The position numbers were made by a program, and so were the translations under genes. Shown here one piece after another: positions 13,111-26,322 of a stretch of DNA of 48,138 bases. The number at the start of each line of letters is the position of its first letter. Position 1 is the stretch's first letter. Under the pieces are notes generated by a model. It did not search any database and was not told where the DNA came from. It saw only the letters and a program-made list of their open reading frames with translations. Origin of the DNA: Apostichopus californicus (lineage: Eukaryota > Echinodermata > Holothuroidea > Aspidochirotida > Stichopodidae); the NCBI GenBank assembly GCA_020650975.1, contig JAIPMN010000563.1, forward strand, positions 1 through 48,138, read 5' to 3'.

Positions 13111-13847
13111 ATAGTTCAAAGAACATATTCATATATCTCATCTCTTCCTTTTCATTTTCAAACTTGTACTGCAATGTTACACATCACAACAGTTTTACCT
13201 AAAGTGGTACAATCATCACTTTTAAAAGCAATACAATAAACTAGTTGACAATGAGTTCTTCCATTTTGAGGCAAACAATGCAAAAATCACCCAAAATAGA
13301 ATATCACGACTGCAATTAGCTTGAAAGAGTTTGTACATTAGTACATGTATGTCAGATCATGTCCCTAGTTTAAGACTACATTTCTATCTCCTAGGAGATT
13401 TCAACTACTTTCTAAAGAAATGTCTTCCTAGGCAATCAGTTGTTAGATATGCATGGGTACTATAATGCTACTGGAGAGTGATCTAAGCACTTCTCTAAAC
13501 TAGTGAATTGTTCTTTCATTCCTACAATATGCATGAATGCACAACAAGTAAAATCTTATTTAGACATAAATTGAGCAGAACCTTATTAGATAAAAGGCTA
13601 TTATCAATATAACATTAGCTAAATAAGTGTATGCTTACCCATGATAGAAACAAGTAAATACATGTGCTATGGTTTTCCTTAATTTAGTACCAATTACAAG
13701 TATATTGACCAACGATTATTAATTATATATGGTTGCTGATAAATCAGTAAGTGGGATATTTTAGCTCAGTTATGCCCAATTACACCAGTGTTTAAGAAAT
13801 TTCACCATCATTATTACAGTACATTCTGGTGCAACTAAAAACCATTT

Positions 13848-14291
13848 AAACTCTACATACATTGTAACTACACCAATGTCCAGCCAATGATATACGTACT
13901 TCTTGAGGGAATCAAATTTTCCATTTACACTATGTACATTGTAACAACACTAATGTCCACCCAAAGATATACTGTACCTCTTTAATGAATCAAATTTCCC
14001 ATTTATACTGTGTACATTGTAACCTACACCAATGTCCACCCAATGAATACATCTTTAAGGAATCAAATGTCCCATTTATACTCTGAACATTGTAACTTCA
14101 CCAATGTCCACCCAATGACCTCTTTTAAGGAATCAAATGTCACATTTATACTCTGAACATTGTAACTTCACAAATGTCCACCCAATGATATAGACCTCTT
14201 TAAGGAATCAAATGTCACATTTATACTCTGTACATTGTAACCTACACCAATGTCCACCCAATGATATATACCTCTTTAAGGAATCAAATTT
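13848..14291. repeat. About 74-bp tandem array, 6 copies
   Basis: Units contain ACATTGTAAC, CCAATGTCCACCCAATGA and AAGGAATCAAATG. Starts recur at about 13859, 13936, 14013, 14086, 14156 and 14231, so the period drifts between 70 and 77 bp. Divergent, hence older than neighbouring arrays. Confidence 0.92.
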
Positions 14292-15066
14292 TTCAACACA
14301 CTACCACAGTCCAGCAGTACTAATGCATCACTTGGGGCTTAAGTGAGTTTGATGTATGGTCTCCCCTAGGGGTGGGGCACAGGCAACTCCAGGGAACATG
14401 TTCCAAGCCTGCACTAAGCGTTCAAGATCAACCCAATGGCAAACTTGAAGTTTTCATAACATACAAAGGTAATACAAAGACATTGGAAGAGTGAAGAAAG
14501 GTCATGGAAGTAAGGTAAGTTCCTGGTTTGACATTGGACATGAGACCACTTAAAGAAGAAATAAACCCTAGCCTTTTCTGCTTAGAGATTACCGTTTTAC
14601 AGTATGCTCTTATAGACAGAAGCAACACGAATCCTTGAAACATTTCTTTCAACCTTAATATCGATTTAATTGTCACCCATAACATTCACCATTTTTGTTT
14701 GTATTCCGACTTTTCGTGACATAAGCGAGCAACATATCGCATTTCAACAGAAAAAGTGTTGCCAATTCCAACAATAATTAAAATTGCACAAGCAAAGAGA
14801 AAGAAATATATAGTGTTAGATAAAAAAAAAAATCTCTTTTCATTTAAAATACATTCTAAAAGGTTTTAACAGTAGGAAATAAAAAATTGCGGGTAGATGT
14901 GTGTTTTTATTGAAATATTGAGAGTTTTACTACAGAGCTGTGATACCATGACACTGAAACCTATCTAACATATCCTACGCACCGTTCACGATAACTAAGG
15001 CAATAGCTAGTCAAATGTTTGTACCAAAATACTTTCCGGACTCAGGATTTAATAAAAATATAGAAC

Positions 15067-15225
15067 ATGGATGCATTTGGACTTGAGGAACTGAGACAAC
15101 AAGACCTAGAGCTTGCTTAACAAACCCCATCTGTGGCTGACACTGGCAGTTACTCTGATGCTAGTACTACCAACACTAGTAACAGTTCTGCTATGGAGGG
15201 GCAAGCCTGGTGCTTTTGTGCCTAA
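15067..15225 (+). pseudogene. Interrupted ORF of unknown origin
   Basis: From an ATG the frame reads MDAFGLEELRQQDLELA, then after an in-frame stop continues in the same frame with QTPSVADTGSYSDASTTNTS and a Ser/Thr/Asn-rich tail. The composition looks protein-like against the AT-rich surroundings, but I recognise no family and chance is possible. Confidence 0.25.
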
Positions 15226-18200
15226 AACATTCTCTTTTCTCTGGAAACCTTTTCCCATCAGGAATAATTAATATCGTTTTTCCCTTCCCTGCTCTGTCCT
15301 CCCCTCTCCTCTCCTGTTTACGCAACCAAATGCTTGGCACTCCAGCATTTTGGATAAACTATCCCAGAGCAAGTGTAGGGGAATTGTTTAACTCACGATG
15401 TGGCTCGCTGATGTCATTTTTGAAGCGCCCTCGTTATTGAAATTAACATAATGGCCGCCAACACAGTAACAAAAATTATAATTATAATAATTATAATAAT
15501 TACTGGAAATTCGGGGAAAGGTAGTTTCGACTAGTTATTTCACAGATGCTTTAAGAATATTATCCACTGCAAAACCCCAGCGTATCTCCTTTAAGGAAAG
15601 ATTATAAGAAAAGATGAAATAAATCTTCAATAAAAAATTCATTTGTATTTCTACTGCTTTGACTAACAACAGTTGTTGGATCCTATGAGAGTACATATGT
15701 GCTCTCCTTACCCAACCAGTCAAGTGTGATTTGTTAAAAGAAAAGTTACAATTATCCTAATTTGTTCAGATGCTACAGAGACCAAACACTATATATCTAA
15801 CTCAAATAGTTAAATACACAACTCCCAGAATAGTAATCAAAGTGTCTGTCGATGACAAACCATTTGAGGAGATGTAACAGTGATATATTCTCCTGAGATC
15901 TGTAGCTCAGATCATTTTCAATGTTCTCATAATCGTACCAGCTTCTGCAATTTGTTTCCAGCATCAATTTAGTTGACTGAGAATCTGCCTATGATAGCAA
16001 GTCAAGAGGATGACCTGCTTATACCATGTCATGTTAAAGTCCTGTCAAAACATTTATGAAAGAGAAACAAAAAGGACCTTTTTCCATTTCATAGAATACC
16101 AACTCAGATGCGACCCAAGAATACTTGGCCGGTAAAACATCCTTTGCAATTCTGATATTTTTCTCTGTTAATCCTTAAGAATTGTGGACTGACAGGTAGT
16201 TTGATCAAACTATAAGTAAGAGTTTATTATTAACTGCCTCAAACTTTGTGGCTTAAGTTTAACACATTTCGCTGTTTCTAGAGTTTCATCCCTTAGGTAG
16301 CAGATGCCAAAGTTACATCCATCTCCCATCTTTTCAGTCAAAAATTATTCAACTAGATACAGAAGGTCACCATGTGACACTGAAAAGGATCAATTATAAA
16401 GTGAGAAGAAAAGTTATCAGGAAAACAAAGATTTGCCTCCTTCGATAATTGTTAAGCTTGTAACACCAAACTGTTTACCGCAGTTGTGACAATCAAATGA
16501 TGTTGTGACAACAATATACTTAAACCCTGGATTGGATGACCATGGGGTGGGGTGAGAATGGTGGTGGGTGGGTGGGGTGGAATGGGGCTTGGAAGACAGT
16601 TAGAGGAATGCTAAATATTTAGAGGGTATGAGGATGAAGAACCAAGGGTACACTAATGATGAATATTAATATTACCTGATGGTAGGACTAGAGATCTAAG
16701 CAGATTCCACCAGGGGTGCAAACAAATTGACTTTTCTTTGTAACCTAGCTAGCAAGGTCCTGTTCAAATCTAGTTGACAAAGCCATATGACCAAATAGCA
16801 TCTCTCTCACTGGCTCATCTCTCTAGGGATAGGCTGACTCTCATTCATGGAACTGCTAAACTCATGTCAAAGTAGGGACACTTGTGTACTAAAACAGAGC
16901 TAACTTCTGATAGGTAATTTCAAAGACAAGATTAAACAAAGATTTCATCTCCTGTTACAGCTCCGAGCAGACCTCCTAGCAAATCCCGCTCAGATTTTAA
17001 TAACAATCCTCCTTCATAAAGAACAACCGACCAATAATGATATGATCGAAAATACCACAAATCGAACCCTTTATGGCAGGGCATATTTGCTTACATGAAA
17101 GCTAAAAGATTTACTTCCTAGCCACGAACCCCTGGTAAAGATCAATTTTCAAAGGCATTTCAGAATGATACATCCCTCCTTGTGCAAGTAAGCTGAAGGT
17201 CTCCAGTCCTCTTAAGCATTATATCAGGTTCTTTTTTACCCACTTGCAAAAGCTTCCTGTTTCTTAGAGTTATCCAATTTGTTAGTGACGCCATAAATTG
17301 ATGAAAGATTTTGAAACATCCCTAAATGGCCGCATAAAGGATTGCCAGTTATGTATCAACATGACAAGCACGCTCATGTTCGGAAAGACTTACAACTTCC
17401 GCTTGCGTATGAAGAGATCACAGACAGGTGTCTACGTAGCTAGCCTACCAATCAAACCTCAAAGAAACTCTGGCTGGCTGTTCTGGTTTTAAGATGTCTG
17501 GGGGGGGGGCAGTGGGGGGAGGAGTGGGGGGGAGTGGGGGGAGCTTAACTGACATGACCAAGCCCACCATCACCAATGATTAAGACAGAAGAGGTACTAG
17601 AATGATATCCAAAGTGGAAAGAGGCAAGAAAAATTCCTCTTCTTTTAATATTTATAAACTGCATTTGACAATGCTTGTTAACAGTTTTTTAATTTTTTTA
17701 ATTTTTTTTAGTTTTTTAATTGTTTTCCCTTTGTAGACTTCCTCCAGGTATTTTTTATTTGTTTCTCTTATTTCTCCAGGCATCCGTGCAGAACCAGGGA
17801 GTCGATTCATTAAATTTTACCAATTCCCCATGTCCATCCCAACCTCCCCCCCCCCTCATCCCCAGTTCACACAATATATCCCCAGTCACTACATCAAAGA
17901 AAACATCAAGTTTGTTCCTTCCTCACCCCCATTCCACACAATTAACACTGAAATGTCCGGCCCCTCACACAGTACTCTGAGCAGAACATTTACTGTTGGT
18001 TGACATGTGAGAAGGAATCTGCTCAAAAAGCATTCAGTTATTGCTGACTGATAAATAGGCTCTTAATTATCTGCTAAGTTTCACCAAAATATTGCACCTT
18101 GAAAGGAGTTCATTTTCATTTTGACTCCTTGATGGAAAAGGGAGAGGTAACATTTCACTGTTGGTTTTATCATGTAAACTTACGCTCCATACATGGTGAC

Positions 18201-19157
18201 AGATCAATGATTGAATGACTGCACCCTGAAAGCAGAATTTAAAAAGCTTGAACATAAAATGAGGAGGAGCAGAAAAACTGGGACTTCTTCACAAATGCTC
18301 TAAATACATTCACAAGCTGTATCTGGTGTTTGGAATTCAGCCATGCACAAAGTGCTGTTAACCTCTGAGAAGTGCTTTTCAACTATTTCCCCATAGTACA
18401 CAAACAAGACATAAGTTTTATAAGACCATTGCACAGTCCATTCAAGTCTTGACCATGTCCATCAATCACGCCGGTAGAAACCATCTGTAATTCTTCCATG
18501 ATTTTCCATGAAGATGTAGCACTCAGGGTTCCCAGTCTCTGGTGAAACCATCAAACAATTCAAATGCCCCAAGCCTGCCCATATATCAAGGCCAAAAACG
18601 CATCAATATTTCATGTTTCTTGATGGAGGTCCAACAATTTTGTAGCCACAAGTCACTTTGTATTTCAGTGCCAAGGTTATAAATCAATACTTGATGCATA
18701 TGTAGGGAAGTGTCATCAAACCACAGTCCTTTTAACTTCTGGTAAGTACTTCAAGACTCACCATGTTACCTTAGGAGAGATGTGATCAGGGCAACAACTT
18801 TCAAACCTTTTCCTGCACAAACCTCATCAAACCTAGCAAGGTTTGGCTGCTGTCTTTAGCTTCTAAACTCCAGTTTAATGTATTTAACCTCTTGTATATT
18901 CGAATGCTTGCCATAAGGTTAACCATGCATGACTTTGACATCTTCTATCTGGAAACAGACATGAGCCAAGAGGAGGAGGAAGATGAATGGGTGGGATAGA
19001 GAAGGAATGAGGGGAGCATCTCCAAGGATCACCAGGAGTAAGTAAATCCTGAAGATCGGGTGTTCCTGTCTGCAGGGTGGAACACAGTTCTCCAATACCT
19101 TGATGAGTACAAATGTCAGTTAAATTGAAATACGGCCTTAAAAGGGCAGTAAAAGTA

Positions 19158-20103
19158 ATGTTATCCATTGTACTGTAATCCATTTTACTGTTATCCATTG
19201 TACTGTCATCCATGGTACTGTTTTCAGTTGTAATGTTATCAGTTGTAATGTTATCCATTGTACTGTAATCCATTTTACTGTTATCCATTGTACTGTCATC
19301 CATGATAGTTATCCATTGTTTTGTTACCCATTGTACTGTTTTAATCCATTGTTCTGTTATCCATTGTACTGTTATCCATTTTACTGTTATCCATTGTACT
19401 GTTATCCATTTTCACTGTTATCCATTTTACTGTTATCCATTGTACTGTCATCCATGATAGTTACCCATTGTACTGTTATCCATTTTACTGTTATAAATCC
19501 ATTGTTCTGTTATCCATTGTACTGTTATCCATGGTACTGTTATATCCATTGTATTGTTATCCATTGTACTGTTATCCATTTTACTGTTATCCATTGTTCT
19601 GTTATCCATTGTACTGTTATCCATTGTACTGTTATCCATGGTACTGTTATATCCATTGTATTGTTATCTATTTGTACTGTTATCCATGATAGTTATGCAT
19701 TGTATTGTTACCCATTGTGCTTTTATCTATTGACTGTTATCCATTGTACTGTTATCCATGGTACTATTATATCCATTGTATTGTTATCCATTGTACTGTT
19801 ATCCATTGTACTGTAATCCATGATAGTTATCCATTGTATTGTTACCCATTGTGCTTTTATCTATTGACTGTTAGCCATTGGACTGTTATTCATGGTACTG
19901 TAATATCCATTGTATTGTTATCCATTGTACTGTTATCCATTGTACTGTAAATCCATGATAGTTATCCATTGTATTGTTACCCATTGTGCTTTTATCTATT
20001 GACTGTTATCCATTGGACTGTTATTCATGGTACTGTTATCCATTGTATTGTAATCCATTGTATTGTTATCCATCGTATTGTTATCCATTGTAGTGGTATC
20101 CTT
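19158..20103. repeat. 15-bp minisatellite, about 60 units
   Basis: The unit is TTATCCATTGTACTG with variants (CCATTTTACTG, CCATGATAG, TTTTATCTATTGAC). A larger block of about 100 bp is itself repeated between roughly 19680 and 20040. The period is a multiple of three, so frames of 60-170 codons open on both strands; these are not genes. Confidence 0.95.
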
Positions 20104-20238
20104 TATGTACAAGAGGCTTGGTTACATACTTAATGAAAATTATCAATTAAAAAATAAAACAATAAAAAAATAGCCTAAAAAGCATTGAAGTGAATTTAGA
20201 ATTTAAAAAAGAGTATTAATCCAGACATAGATGCCTAC

Positions 20239-20359
20239 CTTCCATCTTTCTGAGCTGCTCCATTGTCTGTGATTGTTTTGATGAAGATGCCAAGTTTCTC
20301 TAGCCCTGCATCTGCCCCTACCCCCATACCAATGATGCTGAGACCAAGACCTGACGTTC
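20239..20359 (-). CDS. PPP1R9: Spinophilin/neurabin exon B: N-terminal half of PDZ domain
   Basis: Internal exon of 121 bp: two bases complete a Gly codon split from exon A, then 39 codons, then two bases (AG) of an Arg codon. It encodes [20 protein letters not shown] followed by [26 protein letters not shown] is the PDZ carboxylate-binding loop and strand [17 protein letters not shown] is a signature of spinophilin/neurabin PDZ domains. The acceptor TTTTCTCCCCCTCCCAG|GA has an excellent pyrimidine tract; the donor is GGAAG|GTAGGC. The reading frame joins exactly to exon A (5830-bp intron) and exon C (12305-bp intron). The PDZ domain binds C-terminal peptides, and the scaffold recruits receptors and kinases to the PP1-actin complex. 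Nothing in the exon looks degraded, so I read it as a functional coding exon. Confidence 0.96.
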
Positions 20360-23300
20360 CTGGGAGGGGGAGAAAAAAGAAACTTTTCTGTCAGAAAGAT
20401 TGGAAATTATTGCTTGGTGGCTGGAAACAAAACTCAAGAAATAAAAAACAGAATTCAATTTATTTCTTTACTGCACCAATTTAAGATCTCATGGAACATC
20501 ACTGTCTTTCAATTCATTTCAGAGAAGTTTTTGGTGAGGAATAAATTGAAAACACCAAGTTTTGATGGTCTGACAAAGTTTGATGTTGTCAGGCTTAATG
20601 TATATAATACTACAACACAAGTAAGTTTTCACATAAACTGGTTGTTATTAGACAAGAACATCCTCACTCGATACTGCCATCTTTATCAAGATTTTTTAAG
20701 GTGTCACAAAACCGAATTCCTCATTTAAGAATGTTCATAGGTCACATGAATGTAATTTTCCATGCTTAACTGATTCATTCTAACCTTGTTAAAGGATTTA
20801 TTGTCATTCTAACTAAAAATAAACTGTTGGCATCATTTTGTGATAAAAGCAGTGAGAATCTCTACTTGTAAAATGACTGTAACTGATTTACAAGAGCATA
20901 TCAACAAGATATCACAACAACAACAATAAGGATGTTACTGTTTGAACCAACGATTTGCTAACTTGCAAATTAAGATTGATAGATAGACTAATTAGCTACT
21001 TTTAATCGACCATTTTACGATTCTTACATCCTTTCCTTCTTAACATTGATTCACGTGTATCTGTTGGGTTAAATGGCCTCATTCACATGTAACTGAACAA
21101 TCTTAAAATAGTACAGACTGAAAGTGACTGTACAGCCTGCTGGCCCCAAGAATAGGCCGGATGTGCGTCAAGCTTGGTGAAAGAAACCAAATAATGACCG
21201 CTGTAACCGGGTCGATGGTCATGCTCTGCATATTGTTCAAGTATCAAACGGCTGGGACCATACACAGCGAGGGCGCAAATGCGGCATAGCCGTCCGAGTG
21301 TTTGGTGTCCTACATTCCATATATTGAAATCGCCACAAAACAAGGGTTCTAAACAGGGTTAAAACTTTGACCTTATTAATGAATCCTTTCACTTGTGAAC
21401 ATGGAGGTCTACTTGTGGAGACATCAATACAAGTATGTCTTTGAATTCAATATGAAAATGTGTTTGTAACTTGGGTTTGACATCATACCCCCTCCTTCTT
21501 ACCCTCCCCCCTTGTCCCCTCCCCCTCTCTTCTTCTCATTCTCCCAACTAGAAAAGTGATCATAATCAAGTCTGTTATTTAGTAGTTCTCCATCTAAAAA
21601 GTCAAAGCAACTCCTCAATCCTATCACAAACATAACATCTGCTTATCTGGACAGAGGTGGATTCCATAGGAAGAAGGAGGGGTCCAAAGACAAGGAAATT
21701 ATCAAGGTGTGGAATTTGTTGGGAATATAGAGCATTAGTGTCTCGCTTTGAAAATGGAAAACAAATCAGTTTACCATACTTCTATTTATCACACAAACAC
21801 ACATAAACTGTGAAATACAGACCGTTCAGAAGCAATTAATGCTACATATAAGAACAAGAAAAAAAAAAAACATTGCAGGCTTCAAATCCCAATAAATTGT
21901 AATGGTTACTATACATACATGCCCAGATACTGAGCTCCTTTGCTAGTTTATTTAAGTTCCAAACTGACTACGTGATTGCCGAAAGACATATCTGGTTTAG
22001 AGAGGATGGTTATTACCATAAGGGAATTGAAAAGAGATAGCTGCAGAAAACAAAGCCAGCAGGCAAATGTGAGCTGCTGTCACAAAGGATTCACAGCTAT
22101 TTTTGGCAATGGCCTATTATAGCGTTCTAGATTAGTTTACACGTACAATGAACATTCATGTTACAGTAACCAACTTGAATGAAATATAATCAGTCCACTA
22201 TTATAATAATCCAAATTATTCCCATTCCAGCCAATGAAAGGTATAAAACAAACACATCCCTAAACACACTGTTGTGTATTATGTGAGATAAGAGAACAGA
22301 TCTGAGCCAATCTCAGATTAATAGTCATCTGTGTCTCTCTGTTGATAGAGGTGTAAAGAAAGCAAGTTTTAATTCTTCTTGCGGCTTCTACTCATCAATT
22401 TTTTGGGAAATGGAAGGCATTTCCTTGGCAATGAACTGCTCAGTTTAGCACTACTGTAGTAAGTCTGTCAATCTATGCTATTGAAAGCTGTGACAAACTC
22501 ATCCACACACAACACAACATGTTATGTTAATCTTCACAAATACACCTCTGGTGACAGCAATTTCCTAAACATTACAGTACAAAGGTGACAGGAGTAAGAA
22601 TAACTAATTTGACAAAATCTTCCCCAAATGATAGCAAACGAGGGTTTTCAACATACCTGCTTTGATATTGGTCAATGAAAATAGTCTTCTGTTATTATTC
22701 TTACAGTTAAAATTTGCTTTCTTACAAATAAGGAACTTGGATTCCAGGCTACTTAGTACTATCAGTGATTTAACGTTTTGCAGCTATGCACTTTATCTCG
22801 CTGGAAATCACTATATTTGAATCAAACGGCTACACATCTACAAAATTGTATTTTTGTTCTTTTTTCTTCTGTTTTCTCTTTCTACTTCTTATGGGGGATT
22901 CTAAAGCTTTGCAAAGTAAGAAATAGACAAAAGTTCTGGATTAAAGACAGGTGTAAAGATGGTCTCCTGTTGGAACAGTTTACACAAAATAGACACTTTG
23001 GCAAGTTACAGTACTTATTGAAAGATACTAACACCCAATAGCAATGACAGGACGGATGGACACCTCATAAAGCATTAGAGATTGGAACATTCCCTTACAA
23101 TGACTTGATATCTGCTGATTTCCCTTATAGTATGTCCCTTGTATTGATGGTGTCCTGTAACAACTTATCATCAGGTTGTTCAAGTAATTATGTACTAACA
23201 GGTAATTAACACACTGTCTCTAACATGTAAATTATAGATTTGGAAGGCAGAGGGCAGGGACCTTACAGAGGGTCATTGGGGGTGCTTACAAGAATGTTAC

Positions 23301-26189
23301 CACTTTCTAGGCTTCAAGGATCGGTGTTTGTATGTAAAGGAGACAACTAAAGCGCTAGAATGAAGCCAATGAGTTTCTCTGGTTTCTGACTGTAGTGTTT
23401 ATAGCTGACACAGGTAAAGTGAGATATTTAAAGGTTTACTTGCGATCTAAAGCTAAGCATACGTATTTGCCATACTTGAGATATTGTTATTACTCTATTA
23501 ATTTCTCTCTCTCAATTGCAGCATCATGCAGTGAGAGTGTTCTGACTGCTTACAGTATATTAGTTCAAACTAAACATCACGCTTGTACAGCCCACTAGGG
23601 ATTTCCTAAGTATTCCTTTGGCATGGTTAATATTAATATCTTAATCTTATCTAGTCTCTTGATACATCAAACTTTCAGTTTTACAAGCGATTGATGCTGA
23701 ACAGAGCCACTTGACTGACAAGGATATACTTGCACAAGTCACTGTAAAACTGCTCATATGCAACAAGATGAGAACATCCACACTTGATATTTGAATTAGT
23801 TACTAGAGGAATCTAAAGTGTATATCAAGAATAACTTCCTAGTATGACTTTGAAAAAAACAACTACTGATTTTGCCAATCATCTCTCTTATAATTCTAAA
23901 GCAAATAGTTCATTAGCTGAGTATGACACACCAGCACTGTGTGTGATCAATGGTAAAACAATAACAACACAAAACAATAGGCTCAACTTCATTATCATCC
24001 AATATTTCCTCTTAATACTGCAAAACTAAGAGAAACCTTCAACAGAAGATTGTGTTCTTCTGGCTAATTTCTAAACTGCATCATTAATTGTTTAAAAAGA
24101 AGAAACTTCAAGGCTGGTTACAGAGCAAGAAAGAAGATTCATCGTTGTTATTAAGAGACACTAACAAGATTAGAAACAATTAGGAGTGGGTAAGAGCCCT
24201 CTTAGGAAATAGCCTATTGATCGGTTTCACCACCTAATATTATCAAACCAAAGATTAATATTGAGCTAAAGAAACCCAATAAATTCAACTTTACTGGCCT
24301 TTTACTCTCTCTTGTCCTTCTGTCAATGGCCTAGAATATCTTCTTGCTTTATATGACATTCAGGAATACTTGGTATTTGCTTGTACGAGAATATTGATGG
24401 AATTGTTTGATGCCAAGATTAAAAACCTAGCAATGGTTTGCTACATATCTGTTTTGCATCATTAGATTGAAAACAAACCCAGATAATTGTTATGTTTTTT
24501 GTGGTATTTCATGGATTTCACTGATAACACAATAAATGAACAAATCATCACAGGTAGATGAGCTATTAACCTACAAGTAATCACTAACATTTTATTTTTC
24601 AAATGTTTCAAATGATGATTAAAAGGTCACATGATTGATCCTCTGATCTTGAGGGTGGCAATCACATTATTTATTGTTTTCCTTTTTTCCTGCATATTTT
24701 TTGTATTAGTTGTTTCATGTGCACCTTGAGCACTTTTCATTGTGGATATGAGCACATTATAAACCCTTTATGATTATTATTGTTGTTGTGAAGATGTTTG
24801 AAGATTCCCTAGGAGCCATGTATACTGCACAAGGAAACATTGAATGTGTTGCAGTTGAACAAAGCATTGAGCAATATATAATAAACAAAAACAATTCCCG
24901 CTGTCACACATTTTTTCTAACTTTCTACTGAGATATAATTTTTAGAATAGATGAAGGTAAATTTGTCAAAACTTGAGTTTTAACAAACTTATCTTACCTC
25001 CAAGACATAGTGATGGGGTTGCAGATATCAAATAAACACAAAGGCTTACATTTATTCATGAATTCTCTATTAACACAGATGGTGTTCAAAAAAGTTGTTG
25101 CTAAGAATACAACAGCACCTGGTAGTGACAATAGGATTACGAACACTGTTTCACTCTCACTTTCAACAAGAGAAAGACAGAGATTAACATGAACTGAATC
25201 CATCTCATCTCCTGAAGGCATTAAGACAACACATATTAGATGCAATTAGCCTCCTGATGTAGTTAACTTATTAAGCTTTGGTACGGCATCTCGCAAACAA
25301 AAGAAATACTTCTGATACGTTTAAGAAAGTTAAAGATGAAAGTTGGGTTAACTTTCTACTTGAGATTATAAACTGATCTCACCCGGTTCATGAAAGCTAC
25401 TGTCATCTTCATGTTATCAACCCATACCTGCTCTTTCAATGACCTTATGCAAATTGAGATCAAACCAAACATTTTACATTGCCTGCTACCCATCGGGCAA
25501 CTTCTGTTTATGGCTCAAGAAAATGAAAGTGGAAAATGTATTTATGATTCCACGAAAACAATGTCCAGGGTAGTATTAAGTATATGCTCTACGTATGGCA
25601 TGCTAAGGGGACAGAATGTGTAAACAGAATATCCGACAGGCTTGATGCTACAAAAATCACGGCCTTGACACAATATTCAACTGGAGGCACCTTAATAACT
25701 GAAATCAACAAACGAAGAGAAAAAGAGAGAAGTCTTCCTCTTCATAACCAAAAATATTTGAGCTGTCATTTTTAAATTTTGCTGGCGGCATAAAATGAAA
25801 TTTGATTCCCTTTGCCAATGAAATCAATATTGCTTGACGTATACTTGACACAAACAAATTGTTCATCAGAGAAACCATGAATTTAATCATAATTTTTAAT
25901 ATTTATTAGTATTTCCACAAAATCTTAACTCTTACCTTATACTATCAGAATAATAAACATTGTAAAATTAATTGACATGCATGGTGTATTCTACAAGTAG
26001 AATTTGAGATTGAATATATAAAGCTAGTTTCAGTTGAAATTGGTTTGAATAATACCGAGAGGAAAGCAACACCAATAGCTGTCATCTTAGAACAGTTTTG
26101 TCACCAAATCAGACACAGAAATCAGGGAAAGGAAAACTTTAGTTAGAAGTAATTGAATTGTAAGTAAAACTGTGAAAGTATCAAAATAC
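20360..26189 (-). other. Neurabin intron A-B (5830 bp)
   Basis: Bounded by AAAG|GTATTT and CCCCCTCCCAG|GA. Mostly AT-rich unique sequence. It has a conspicuous CpG-dense patch at 21150-21325 and is unusually poor in tandem repeats compared with the rest of the window. No exon supported. Confidence 0.85.
21150..21325. promoter_or_regulatory. CpG-dense intronic patch
   Basis: About 12 CpG dinucleotides in about 170 bp, in a window where CpG is otherwise rare, including short self-complementary pieces such as CGGCATAGCCG. It could be an unmethylated enhancer or internal promoter, or a recently inserted sequence. A minus-strand frame of 86 codons crosses it without recognisable domains. Confidence 0.35.
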
Positions 26190-26322
26190 CTTTGATAAGC
26201 TGCACTGGGAACTGATTCATTCTCTCCACTCTCTTCTCCAGTTCATATTCAGCAGAAGCAGCCACTGGATCAATATCATCATTTCTACGATCGTAGGCCT
26301 CTACAGACCATGTGGGGTATAC
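26190..26322 (-). CDS. PPP1R9: Spinophilin/neurabin exon A: PP1-binding helix region, start of PDZ
   Basis: Internal exon encoding 44 residues plus one base (phase 1 at its 3' end). It contains [20 protein letters not shown] followed by [14 protein letters not shown], closely matching the stretch after the RVxF motif in spinophilin and neurabin. In that family this segment wraps over protein phosphatase 1 and leads into the PDZ domain; the protein targets PP1 to actin-rich sites such as dendritic spines. The acceptor is a strong pyrimidine tract ending in CCTGTAG before GTATACC; the donor is AAAG|GTATTT. The first residues ([14 protein letters not shown]) align with VYSTFS/VFSTYS-type sequence in known members, where a large 5' exon normally ends just before. 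The PP1-docking K-[IV]-x-F motif is not in this exon and I did not find it upstream in the window. A decayed partial copy of this exon lies 195 bp upstream. The family call is secure; whether it is the A or B paralogue, or a single invertebrate orthologue, cannot be told. Confidence 0.95.

Larger units (their letters stand above)
7934..20238 (-). other. Neurabin intron B-C (12305 bp)
   Basis: Bounded by GGAAG|GTAGGC and TTTTACAG|G. It holds arrays at 8881-9126, 9873-10284, 12546-13110, 13848-14291 and 19158-20103, G-rich tracts at 16540-16590 and 17498-17545, and CpG-bearing patches near 11390-11560 and 15380-15455. The rest is AT-rich unique sequence with no exon I can support. Confidence 0.85.

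Noticed and set aside
17498-17545. Runs of G that could form quadruplexes
   Set aside because: Several similar low-complexity G tracts occur in the introns; nothing ties this one to a function.
19316-19816. 166-codon plus-strand frame rich in Cys and Tyr, and minus-strand frames rich in MDNST
   Set aside because: They lie wholly in the 15-bp array, whose period is a multiple of three, so frames stay open on both strands without being genes.
20414-20728. 104-codon plus-strand frame next to neurabin exon B
   Set aside because: No domain, AT-driven composition, opposite strand in an intron; probably chance.
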